A stretch of DNA of 64,000 nucleotides from Acidimicrobiales bacterium (GTDB lineage Bacteria > Actinomycetota > Acidimicrobiia > Acidimicrobiales > JAHEJN01): positions 18,916 through 82,915 of the forward strand of contig JAHEJN010000005.1 of the NCBI GenBank assembly GCA_024638845.1. Direction: 5' to 3'. A program made the translations under genes and the position numbers. Positions 30,901 to 39,247 of the stretch are shown here, piece by piece; position 1 is the first letter of the stretch; each line of letters starts with the position of its first letter. The notes beneath the pieces were generated by a model, which saw only the letters and a list, made by a program, of their open reading frames with translations, did no database searches and had not been told where the DNA came from.

Positions 30901-33517
30901 AGTCCATCGTCACACCTACGGACCCGTCGCAGCTCGACGATCGATGATCGACGGCGAGACCGACGGCGACCTTGTTGTCCCCGGTCAGGCGCTGCAAGCC
31001 GAGCGCGCTGGCCGCAACCTGAACCATCGTTGGCGTCACGTGGTGAGCAGCACACACCTGACGGAGACGCTCGACCGTCGACTCGCCGAGCTCGATTCGT
31101 TCCACCGCCGGCCGAGCGCCAGCCAACCCCGCCGTGGCGGGCACTCGTGTCGGCCAGTCGAGCTCGACGGGAACATCACGAAAACGATCGGCCCACCACG
31201 CGCGGTCGGTCTCGCTCATCGGACGGTGGCGCGAACGAACCCGTGGAGCCGGGACCTGCCACGACTCGCCGGCGAAGGCCCGGGCCAGGTCATCGAGCAC
31301 GACTCGGCGGCTGCGCCCATCGAGAACGGCGTGATGGTAGGCGAATCCGAGGAACCAGCGATCGGTCGACCCGAGGGGCCACAACGCGAAGCGGATCAGC
31401 GGGCCTTCGACGAGATCGTAGGACCGAGCAGCGGCGGCCTCGAACTCCGTCCGTGCCTGGTCGACGTCGAGAACCGCATCATCGTCGATCCACTCGTAGG
31501 CCTCGTCGACGTTGAGCGGCACGTAGTCGAGGGTCGGCGCGAAGACGAACGACGCGCGCAGGGCTGGGTGGTGCTCGATCACGGTCTCGACCGCACGGCG
31601 CAGTCGACCGGCGTCGATCTCGCCTCGGATCGACCAGGCGAAGGCCATGTGGGAAGCCGCCGGATCGATGCCGAGTCGATCGGCGGCGAGCATCCGTCGC
31701 TGGGCCGCCGCAGGTGCCGTCACGCTCTGCATTCGATCGCGTCGACGCCGGGGCGGCCCGACGCGCAGTGACGCCATTCCCGAGAGCGACGTGTCGCGCA
31801 ACAGGTCGACCAGTCGCACCTCGAATCCCCAGCGCTGTCCGAGATCGAACGCAACCGCCATGGCGGCCAACGAGTCGCCTCCGAGAGCGATGAAGTCGTC
31901 ACTCCTGGCCATGGGCGCGAGCCCCACGGAACGCCACGCATCGGCAACCTCGGACTCGACCGAATCGAATGGAACGCGTGAACGCGCCGGCGCGCTGCTG
32001 CCGAACGACTCCGCCAGCCGATTCCGTTGCACCTTGCCGGTGGGTCCGACGGGTATCGCCTCGACCAGATGGACGACACGCGGCACCTCTGCGTCCCCCC
32101 GCCGAAGCGCAACCTCCTGCTGGAGACGAACGACGGGGATCGATGCGTTCTCGGTCACCACCGCCGCCGCCACCTGTTCGCCGAGGGTCGGATGCGGCGC
32201 AGCGAAGACGACGGCATCGTCGACCCCATCGAGGGAACGCAACACCTCTTCGATCGGTCCGGGTGCGATCGTCTCGCCGCCGCGGTTGATCATCTCCCTG
32301 GTTCGGCCGACCAGGACCAGATGCCCGTCGGGATCGATTCGACCCAGATCACCGGTGCGGAACCAACCGTCGACGAACGCGGCGTCGTTCACCACCGCAT
32401 CGGCGATGTAGCCTCCCATCACGTTCCGACCTCGGATGACGACATCACCGACACCGCCGGGCTCGAGCGTCCGACCCTCGTCGTCGATCACCCGGATCCG
32501 GGCACCGTCGGCGCGTCCGACCGTGCCTCGGCGCAGATCATCGACGGTGTTGGACGTGATCTGATGGGCCGCCTCGGTCATGCCGTACGCCTCGAGCACC
32601 GGCACGCCGAATCGGCGTTCGAGCGACTCGGCCACCGATGCGGGCAGGGCCGACGACGACGACCGAACCAGACGAAGACGCTCGGTCCAGGCCGAGTTGT
32701 CGCGCGGCGACGCCGTCAGGGCCCGGTGGATCGTGGGGACCGCGGTCACGAAAGTCGCGCCGAACGACGCGGCCGTGTCGGGGAGCGTGGCAGGATCGAA
32801 TCGACCGCCGAGGAACACGGCCCCGCCGGCAGCGAGCGGGGCGAGGAGCCCCGCGACCATGCCATGGATGTGGGTGAGCGGCATGACCGTCAGCGACCGG
32901 TCGTCGGCTGCGAGCCCGAGCGATCCGACGATTCGTTCGATCGACGAGACCAGATTCCCGTGACGGAGGGGTACGACCTTGGGCTCGCCGGTGGTGCCTG
33001 ACGTGGTCAGCACCAACGCGAGATCGGCGATGTCGTCCTGGGGACCGTGGGCGGATGGGCGATCGGGCCGACGAAGGCGGAAGCCGTCGTCACGGTGCGG
33101 GCTGACCACGGTGAGTCCGAGGTCGTTGGCCACCATTGCGGCCGGCGAGTCGACCGTCGCCACCACTGCGGCCACCCGAGTCCGCGTGAAGTGCGCGGCG
33201 ATCGCGTCGGGCGGGAGATCGGCGCGAACCGGCGCCGCCCCTCCCGCACCCATCGCCGCCAGCACGGCCATCGCCAGGTCGGCGCCCTCGGGGAGGCACA
33301 CACCGATCAGCGCCGAACCGAGCTCGTCTGCCAGCACCGCCGCACCGGCCTCGACCCGGTCGAGGAGCTCACGACGCGACCAGCCTCCACCCGGCGTGAC
33401 GACGGCGAGAGCGAGGTCGGAGCCGGGCGCGGTGTGCAGCCGGGCGAGGACCGTAGGACCGTGCCGATTCACGGCACCCGCAGGTCCGACGTGGACCGAT
33501 GGTTGCGCCCGCTGCAT
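27992..33517 (-). CDS. NRPS-like multidomain synthase, A-T-C-A-T-TE (1841 aa)
   Basis: A1: LTTSGTTGEPKVVPL, YGMTEAAHQ, WFRTGDLGRID, GRTREMINRGGETIAPGPIEE, GPTGKVQR; T1: LGGDSLAAM; C: YHHAVLDG; A2: LTSGSTGEPRLS, YGCTEATSES, GRRDSRLSVNGNRIDAGEIEH; T2: NGGDSFAAI; TE: AGNSFGGVV ... GDHGGLL. Confidence 0.92.
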   Translation of the reverse strand: MQRAQPSVHVGPAGAVNRHGPTVLARLHTAPGSDLALAVVTPGGGWSRRELLDRVEAGAAVLADELGSALIGVCLPEGADLAMAVLAAMGAGGAAPVRADLPPDAIAAHFTRTRVAAVVATVDSPAAMVANDLGLTVVSPHRDDGFRLRRPDRPSAHGPQDDIADLALVLTTSGTTGEPKVVPLRHGNLVSSIERIVGSLGLAADDRSLTVMPLTHIHGMVAGLLAPLAAGGAVFLGGRFDPATLPDTAASFGATFVTAVPTIHRALTASPRDNSAWTERLRLVRSSSSALPASVAESLERRFGVPVLEAYGMTEAAHQITSNTVDDLRRGTVGRADGARIRVIDDEGRTLEPGGVGDVVIRGRNVMGGYIADAVVNDAAFVDGWFRTGDLGRIDPDGHLVLVGRTREMINRGGETIAPGPIEEVLRSLDGVDDAVVFAAPHPTLGEQVAAAVVTENASIPVVRLQQEVALRRGDAEVPRVVHLVEAIPVGPTGKVQRNRLAESFGSSAPARSRVPFDSVESEVADAWRSVGLAPMARSDDFIALGGDSLAAMAVAFDLGQRWGFEVRLVDLLRDTSLSGMASLRVGPPRRRRDRMQSVTAPAAAQRRMLAADRLGIDPAASHMAFAWSIRGEIDAGRLRRAVETVIEHHPALRASFVFAPTLDYVPLNVDEAYEWIDDDAVLDVDQARTEFEAAAARSYDLVEGPLIRFALWPLGSTDRWFLGFAYHHAVLDGRSRRVVLDDLARAFAGESWQVPAPRVRSRHRPMSETDRAWWADRFRDVPVELDWPTRVPATAGLAGARPAVERIELGESTVERLRQVCAAHHVTPTMVQVAASALGLQRLTGDNKVAVGLAVDHRSSSCDGSVGVTMDSVPVVVDLAASRSTADLLASVRQECLDVYERSDSGLDEIRHAAGRRYGEPILHARVQVRTDTDRLELGRLTVESLSLDPPVARAPVSLDLHLGGSSASLEIVFDPRLVERSVAASYARSFAAIVESLVDAPDCLLEEIGWVSSIDLALVDEWCRGPQGVPGFTTVDDWFRTCVAKWPRRTAVRSFDHDLTFVDLDALVGRVAIALAGRTTEGETIGSVLPGGLEQIVLQLAAWRIGRAVVAVGCDGSERRMATQLTAASVRLVVADVGGAPMPSGHQEVSFDELLTASPPGQLPDSIDPESPAWGCLTSGSTGEPRLSMGTQSNLVHLVHAWHQIVPPDAVGVATVSKPASVVGFLSEWLAPLLSGSALYFLDGVTVRDPFRIALRLNELAVTWYRGTPAMLHAVAGQVLGHVGPNRQVRLVVSGADRLTRGTADAVAEAFPDATIVNQYGCTEATSESTLGPVPQGTRDPDIGRPLANVGLEVIDANGCAVPPGVRGEIVIHGPLVTPSEAGDRGHRSGDLGWWDGAGRLHFVGRRDSRLSVNGNRIDAGEIEHALVSTGLVRSALVMIDPEAPLGASLAALVTPIGHPSAADMRSAVAELLPSFAVLNRIEVVEAIPVLDSGKIDHMTARTLLARSQDTAEVVSLSPDVADICAVVASVLGRSPTTIDPTRSLQANGGDSFAAISLQEQLFDIRGVRLDMAMLVGDRPLAELAADGVASLGGPLPGRLRRICTGHDGRRVIWFPGGGSLDVEVRRLVHHLAAPPEVLVYPYPGSEIGERPNLVLRRLVARIVETLVSLDGPPPVIAGNSFGGVVAVEVVRRLHRRLPGWVEGLLIVDAAPVEQRRRARAASSGRRSLADLRGVVTDRDRDVRDPAVRWRRNTRASRIMLDTHRRSGTVVGVPAVVVATAERRRATGRSDLGWSDHLGENVEVIELPGDHGGLLVEPKVAVTARAVTDALQRLERADS

Positions 33518-33569
33518 CCGCGAGAGTATGGCAGTGAGACGTCACACATGTCGGGTGGCACGAGCGAAT

Positions 33570-35024
33570 TCAGGTGATCGCCCGCCACGCCTCGGCCAGG
33601 CGCTCAGCGGCGTGGTCGAGGTGGTCGGGGGGCTGCACGAACGACATGCGCACATGGTTGCGAGCGGAGTCGTCGGGTGACAGCAGGCGCCCGGGCACCA
33701 CCGCCACACCTCGCTCGAGCGCCTCGGAAGCGAACACCTCGGCGTCGACGCCCGGCAGCCTCACCCAGAGACTGAGTCCACCGTTGACATCGGCGATCTG
33801 CCAGTCGGGCACCCGACTGCGCAGCCCGCCGACGAGCGCGGCCGCCTGGGAGCTGAGCTGTCGATTGCGCCAGCGGCGTACCTCGTCGTAGTGCTCGGCC
33901 AACAGCACCTGGCCGAGCGCTTGGGTCGGCATTGGGCTGCCGAGGTCGCTGATGGTCCGAGCCGTGGTGAAGCGGGAGATGACCGACCGGCCGGCCCGGA
34001 TCCAGGCGAGGCGCAGGCCGCCCCAGAACAGCTTCGACATCGACGCGAGATGCACCACGTTGGGTGCGGCGGCGAGCGGATGACGGTGCGGATCGGGAAA
34101 CGGGCGACCGAGATCGAGATCGGCCAGCACCATGTCGTCGACGAACACGACGTCGGGGAACTGCTCGGTGAGCTCGAGCAGACGGGCGCGTGCCCGGTCG
34201 CCGAACCGGAGTCCGGTTGGGTTGTGCACGGTCGTCGCGAGGTAGACCAGCGACGGATTGTGGGTGTCGAGAACATCGGCCAGCCGATCGAGATCGGTGC
34301 CTCCGGGCGGGATCGTCACCGGTCGCAGGCCGTGACGATGAACCAGGTCGATCGCCCCGGCGAAGGTGGTGTCCTCGATCACGACTGCACCGCCGGGCCG
34401 CCCGGCCGTCTCGAAGACCACGTCGATGGCCTGCTGGGCACCCGTGGTCACGAGTATCTGGTCGGGATCGGTGGCCAACCCGAGCCGCTCGGTGTAGTGC
34501 TGGGCGATGGTGGTGCGAAAGCTGGGCAGACCGGCCGGGTGATAGCCGTGCGAGTCCTGCCAACCCGGTGCAACCGAGTCGAGGAGGTGGCCGTGATCGC
34601 GTAGGAGGTCGACCACGGGCGGCGCGCAGTCGGGCGCGGCGAGTGTGAGATCGAACTCCGGTGGCTTGTCGGTGAGCGAGCCGGCGAAGAGCCCATCGAT
34701 CTTGTGGGGAGCCCCGGGTCGTGATCGGCGAGGCGCCACGGCGGTCCCTGATCCCCGTCGGGAGCGAGCCAACCCCAGCTCACCCAGGCGGTGATAGGCC
34801 GCGGCCACCGTGTTCCGGCTCACCGCGATCGACGAGGCGAGCTCGCGCTCGGCCGGCAGCACCGCACCGGCGGGGAGCCGTTCGGTCTCGATGAGGATCT
34901 CGAGCTTCTCGGCCAGTGAGCGAAAGAGTGGCCCTTCCCCGGCCCAGTCGCCGAGCAGGTCGGTGACCTGTCGGGTGGTGACGCGATGGGAGGCCAACTG
35001 CTGGCCAATTGGCACTGTGCCCAT
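33570..35024 (-). CDS. MocR/PdxR-type GntR-family regulator with aminotransferase-like domain
   Basis: N-terminal wHTH PAGAVLPAERELASSIAVSRNTVAAAYHRLGELGLARSRRGSGT followed by class I aminotransferase-like domain (VTTGAQQAIDVV, SMSKLFWGGLRLAWIRA). Confidence 0.92.
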   Translation of the reverse strand: MGTVPIGQQLASHRVTTRQVTDLLGDWAGEGPLFRSLAEKLEILIETERLPAGAVLPAERELASSIAVSRNTVAAAYHRLGELGLARSRRGSGTAVAPRRSRPGAPHKIDGLFAGSLTDKPPEFDLTLAAPDCAPPVVDLLRDHGHLLDSVAPGWQDSHGYHPAGLPSFRTTIAQHYTERLGLATDPDQILVTTGAQQAIDVVFETAGRPGGAVVIEDTTFAGAIDLVHRHGLRPVTIPPGGTDLDRLADVLDTHNPSLVYLATTVHNPTGLRFGDRARARLLELTEQFPDVVFVDDMVLADLDLGRPFPDPHRHPLAAAPNVVHLASMSKLFWGGLRLAWIRAGRSVISRFTTARTISDLGSPMPTQALGQVLLAEHYDEVRRWRNRQLSSQAAALVGGLRSRVPDWQIADVNGGLSLWVRLPGVDAEVFASEALERGVAVVPGRLLSPDDSARNHVRMSFVQPPDHLDHAAERLAEAWRAIT

Positions 35025-35040
35025 GGTGCCAATTGTGCCA
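35001..35040. promoter_or_regulatory. Candidate MocR operator in the divergent regulator/decarboxylase region
   Basis: Inverted repeat AATTGGCAC(35007-35015)-N10-GTGCCAATT(35026-35034), with further TGTGCC/GGTGCC/TGTGCC copies. Confidence 0.65.
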
Positions 35041-35070
35041 CGCTGAGGGCCGCTGCAACAGGGAGTACCC

Positions 35071-36504
35071 GTGTCCGACCCGACGTCACCTCCAACCGAG
35101 CCCGGCGCCGATTCCGTTCGCGAGGGGTTGCGACAGCGAGACGACCTGCTCGCCGACGCCGCCGAGCGCGCGCGCCGCTACCTCGGCACCCTCGGCACCC
35201 GGTCGGTCGCCCCGTCGACCCGAGCGCTCGACGAGCTGACCCGACTCGAGCACCCGCTGCCCGAACACGGGTCGACTCCAGGGGCGGTGCTCGAACAGCT
35301 CGATCGCATCGGCTCGCCGGCCACCGTCGCCCAGGCCGGGCCGCGGTACTTCGGCTTCGTCACCGGTGGCACCCATCCGGCCGCTCTCGCAGCAGCCTGG
35401 CTGGCCAACGCCTGGGACCAGAACAACGCGCTGTACGCGATGTCTCCCGTCGGCAACGCCCTCGACCGGATCGCCATCGACTGGGTGATCGACGCCCTCG
35501 GGCTTCCGAACGGGACAGGTGGCGCCTTCGTCACGGGCGCCACGATGGCCAGTGCCACGGCCCTCGCCGCGGCTCGCGACCACGTGCTCACCGAGGCGGG
35601 CTGGGACGCCCATGCCGACGGTCTGATCGGCGCGCCTGCGGTCCAGGTGATCACCGGTGCCGAAGCCCACACCACGGTGAGCAAGGCGCTCGGCATCGTG
35701 GGCCTCGGCCGATCGCGGGCTCGCCTCCTCCCCACCGACGACCAGGGCCGCATCGTCGCCCGCAACCTGCCCGACATCGACGGACCGACCGTCGTGATCC
35801 TGCAGGCCGGCAACGTCAACAGCGGCTGCAGTGACCCGTTCCCCGAGCTGATCGAATGGGCGCACGCGGCCGGGGCCTGGGTGCACGTCGATGGCGCATT
35901 CGGTCTGTGGGCGGCCGCCAGCCCCGCCCGCCGGCGATTCGTCGTGGGGGTCGATCAGGCTGACTCCTGGGCGACCGACGGTCACAAGTGGCTCAACGTG
36001 AGCTACGACTGCGGCATCGCCCTGGTCCGCGATGCGGCCGATCTGCGGGCCGCGGCGCGGTCCGACGCGCCGTATCTCGTTACCGAAGAGAGTGTCCGCG
36101 AGCCGATGCACCTCTCCCCGCAGTCGTCCCAGCGCGCCCGTGGCATCGAGGTGTGGGCGGTGCTGGCCGCCCTCGGGCGCCAGGGTCTGGCCGAGCTGGT
36201 CGACCGCACCTGTGACCACGCCCAGCGCTTCGCCGCTGGTCTGGACGACGCGGGCTTCTCGGTGCTGAACGATGTCGAGCTCAACCAGGTCGTGGTCGAC
36301 TTCGGCCCGGCAACCGACGAAATCGTCGCGGCCGTCCAGGCCGAGGGCACCTGTTGGGCGGGACCGACGACCTGGCGGGGTCGGCGGGCCATGCGACTGA
36401 GCGTGAGTTGTTGGGCCACAATGAGCAGCGACGTCGAGCGCAGCCTCGCCACCATCGTCTCCATCGCACAGGCGCACACTTCCCGAGAGGAACGCCAGCC
36501 ATGA
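35071..36504 (+). CDS. Pyridoxal-phosphate-dependent decarboxylase (group II)
   Basis: WVHVDGAFGLWAAASP, ATDGHKWLNVSYDCGIALVRD PLP-Lys motif. Confidence 0.88.
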   Translation: MSDPTSPPTEPGADSVREGLRQRDDLLADAAERARRYLGTLGTRSVAPSTRALDELTRLEHPLPEHGSTPGAVLEQLDRIGSPATVAQAGPRYFGFVTGGTHPAALAAAWLANAWDQNNALYAMSPVGNALDRIAIDWVIDALGLPNGTGGAFVTGATMASATALAAARDHVLTEAGWDAHADGLIGAPAVQVITGAEAHTTVSKALGIVGLGRSRARLLPTDDQGRIVARNLPDIDGPTVVILQAGNVNSGCSDPFPELIEWAHAAGAWVHVDGAFGLWAAASPARRRFVVGVDQADSWATDGHKWLNVSYDCGIALVRDAADLRAAARSDAPYLVTEESVREPMHLSPQSSQRARGIEVWAVLAALGRQGLAELVDRTCDHAQRFAAGLDDAGFSVLNDVELNQVVVDFGPATDEIVAAVQAEGTCWAGPTTWRGRRAMRLSVSCWATMSSDVERSLATIVSIAQAHTSREERQP

Positions 36505-37493
36505 CCTCCGATCCCACCAAGGCGCCGTTCGGTTCCGTCTTCGGCGAGAACCTGCCGATCTCGTACTACGACGGCGAGTCGTGGAGCGATCCGGTCGTCG
36601 TGCCGATCGACTCGGTGACCTTCGGACCTGCGACCCATGCCCTCCACTACTCGAGCGAGTGTTTCGAAGGCCTCAAGGGTCATCGCCAGCCCGACGGCAC
36701 GGTGAAGATGTTCCGCCCCCAGAAGAACATCACCCGCTTGCGAAACAGCACCGAACGGCTCTTCCTGCCCAAGCCGCCGGTCGAGTTGTGCGAGAGCCTG
36801 TTCGGCCTGGCCGTCGAGCACAATGCCGAGGTCACGCCCGACCCACCCGGTTCGCTGTACGTGCGCCCCACCATCATCGGCACCGAACACAACATCGGAG
36901 CCGCGGGTCGACCATCGAGGACAGCGGCGTTCTACGTGATCACCAGCCCGGTCGGTGAGTACCTGCCCCCTCACGCGCTACGCATCGTGGTCGAGACGGT
37001 GCACCCGCGAACCACGCCACAATTCGGCGTGGTGAAGAGCGGCGCCAACTACGCCATGGCGCTCAGTCCCCTCCTGGCCGCCAAGCGCGATTGGAACGCC
37101 GACCAGGTGCTGTTCGCTCCCGGCGGCCTCATCGAGGAGACCGGCGCGGCCAACTTCCTGCTGATCGACGAGGGCCATGTGCTCACCTCGGCGCTGTCGG
37201 AAGCCTTCCTCCACGGCGTGACCCGCGACTCGGTGCTCCAGGTGGCTCGGTCGCTCGGTTGGAAAGCCGAGGAGCGCGACGTGTCGATCGACGAGCTTCG
37301 TGAGTGGGCGGCACGCCCCACCGGCGAGATGGCACTGGCGGGCACGGCCGCCATTCTGGGCGGGGTCGGAGAGCTGGTGCTCGAGGGTGAGATCGTCACC
37401 GTGGGCACCGGCCAGACCGGCCCCACCACCACGATGCTGCGAACCATGCTCACCGAGATCCAGCAGGGGTTGCGCCCCTTCACCTTCCGCTGA
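36501..37493 (+). CDS. ilvE: Branched-chain amino acid aminotransferase
   Basis: ALHYSSECFEGLKGHRQPDGTVKMFRPQKNITRL, VKSGANYAMALSPLLAAK, GLIEETGAANFLLI; 4-bp overlap with upstream gene. Confidence 0.92.
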   Translation: MTSDPTKAPFGSVFGENLPISYYDGESWSDPVVVPIDSVTFGPATHALHYSSECFEGLKGHRQPDGTVKMFRPQKNITRLRNSTERLFLPKPPVELCESLFGLAVEHNAEVTPDPPGSLYVRPTIIGTEHNIGAAGRPSRTAAFYVITSPVGEYLPPHALRIVVETVHPRTTPQFGVVKSGANYAMALSPLLAAKRDWNADQVLFAPGGLIEETGAANFLLIDEGHVLTSALSEAFLHGVTRDSVLQVARSLGWKAEERDVSIDELREWAARPTGEMALAGTAAILGGVGELVLEGEIVTVGTGQTGPTTTMLRTMLTEIQQGLRPFTFR

Positions 37494-37506
37494 CACAGCG
37501 CCGACC

Positions 37507-37512
37507 TAGCCT
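37507..37512 (+). promoter_or_regulatory. Putative leaderless -10 box TAGCCT, 6 nt before start codon
   Basis: TAGCCT-gcggcg-GTG(37519). Confidence 0.5.
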
Positions 37513-37518
37513 GCGGCG

Positions 37519-38340
37519 GTGGCCGTACTGCTCGCATCGTTGTCGTCGCTCACGTGGGGCATCTCGGACTTCGTCGGCGGGATGACGACCCGGCGGGTCG
37601 CCGTCTTCGTCGTCGTCTTCTGGTCACAACTCGTCGGACTCGCGGTCGCGGGCGCAGCCGCGCCGCTCTTCGATGGATCGTTGTCGGCAGAGTCGGCCCT
37701 GTGGGGTGCCCTCGGTGGCCTCGGTGGCTCGGTCGGGATCCTGGCGCTCTACCGGGGGCTGGCCAGGGGTCGGGCGGCCGTCGTCGCCCCGGTGGCCGCC
37801 GTAATCGGCGCCGCGGTTCCGCTGGTGGTCGGTGTCGCCACCGGCGACCGGCCGGTGGTCACCGCATGGATGGGCATCGGGTTGGCGTTGCCGGCGATCT
37901 GGCTCGTGTCGAGGTCACACCGGCACGAGTCGGCGGTCGGCCTCGGTGACGGGGTCGTCGCCGGGCTGGGTTTCGGCGCGTTCTTCGTGTTCCTGGCCTT
38001 CACGGCCGACGATGCCGGGCTGTGGCCACTGGTACCCGCCCGAGCCGCCTCGATCACGATGGTCGGCCTCGCGCTCCTTCTCCGACGGGAGAACCCGCGG
38101 CCGCACGTATCGCCGCTGCTCGTCGGCGGCATCGTGGTCGCGGGAGCCGGTGACATGTTGGCCAACATGCTCTACCTGGGTGCCACCCAGCGCGGCCTGC
38201 TGAGCGTGGTCGGGGTGGTCGCTTCGCTCTACCCCGCGGTCACTGTGGCCCTGGCTCGTGCCTTCGGTGAGCGAGTCGTCGCCACGCAATGGCTCGGCGT
38301 GGCTCTGTCGCTGGCGGCCGTGGGTCTCATCGCGGCGTGA
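37519..38340 (+). CDS. EamA/DMT-superfamily transporter
   Basis: 273 aa, about 10 TM segments with internal duplication pattern (SSLTWGISDFVGG; LYPAVTVALARAFGERVVATQWLGVALSLAAVGLIAA). Confidence 0.82.
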   Translation: MAVLLASLSSLTWGISDFVGGMTTRRVAVFVVVFWSQLVGLAVAGAAAPLFDGSLSAESALWGALGGLGGSVGILALYRGLARGRAAVVAPVAAVIGAAVPLVVGVATGDRPVVTAWMGIGLALPAIWLVSRSHRHESAVGLGDGVVAGLGFGAFFVFLAFTADDAGLWPLVPARAASITMVGLALLLRRENPRPHVSPLLVGGIVVAGAGDMLANMLYLGATQRGLLSVVGVVASLYPAVTVALARAFGERVVATQWLGVALSLAAVGLIAA

Positions 38341-38342
38341 GC

Positions 38343-39146
38343 TCAACCGTCGCCGAAGGCCGCGTCGCGATCGGACCGAGAGAGCAGTTCCGGCCAGTAG
38401 GTCACCTCGCCGTCGAGGAGCGCCCGAGCCACTCGGGTCAAGGTCCCGTAGGCGGCGCCGGCGAGGGCGCCGCCGGTGGATGCACGCCGCACCCCAGCGT
38501 CGCCCAGCTCCGCCGGTGTCGGACCGCCGGGGAACAACAGTACGTTCACCGGAAGGCCGACCTCGCCGACGACCCGACGGATCTCACCCAGATCGGTCAG
38601 TCCGGGCGCGTAGACGGCGTCGGCGCCGGCGTCACGGAAGGCACACAGACGTTCGATCGTGTCGTCGAGATCACCGCCGCCGTAGAGCTTGTTCTCGGCG
38701 CGAGCCGTGAGCAGCATCGGATGCTCGACGCGATGTGCGGCCTCGGCCGCCGCCGCGCAGCGCTCGACGGCCTTTCCGAGCGGGTCGATCGTGTTCGTCT
38801 CGGGATCGAAGTCCTCGATCGAGAGCCCGGCTGCGCCGGTCTGCGCAATGAGCGACACGGTCTCGGCGACCGCCTCGGCGGTGGCTGCGAAGCAACGCTC
38901 GGCGTCGACGTTCACCGGGATGTCGATGGCAGAAACGATCGCCGCGACATGATCCAGGAGTTCCGAGCGGGTCACCTGTTGGTCGAGCCTGCCCAGCGCC
39001 GCCGCGTGACCCGAGCTCGTGGTGGCGACAGCAGCGAACCCGAGGAACTCGAGCAATCTGGCCGAACCCACATCCCACGGATTCGGGAGCAGGAACAGGT
39101 CGTTGGCCGCATGCAGGGCGGCGAATCGTTCATAGGCCGTGGTCAT
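38343..39146 (-). CDS. Isocitrate lyase/PEP mutase superfamily protein
   Basis: LFLLPNPWDVGSARLLEFLGFAAVATTSSGHAAALGR; PVNVDAERC; AAGLSIEDFD; start likely at 39146. Confidence 0.87.
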   Translation of the reverse strand: MTTAYERFAALHAANDLFLLPNPWDVGSARLLEFLGFAAVATTSSGHAAALGRLDQQVTRSELLDHVAAIVSAIDIPVNVDAERCFAATAEAVAETVSLIAQTGAAGLSIEDFDPETNTIDPLGKAVERCAAAAEAAHRVEHPMLLTARAENKLYGGGDLDDTIERLCAFRDAGADAVYAPGLTDLGEIRRVVGEVGLPVNVLLFPGGPTPAELGDAGVRRASTGGALAGAAYGTLTRVARALLDGEVTYWPELLSRSDRDAAFGDG

Positions 39147-39247
39147 GACCGCGATGGTCGCACCCCGGGGCGCGGGCGTCGACAAGAGGGGAACCCTCCG
39201 CTGGTGTCCGTCGCACGGCCTGGCGTCGTCGTGGGACACTGCGGGCG

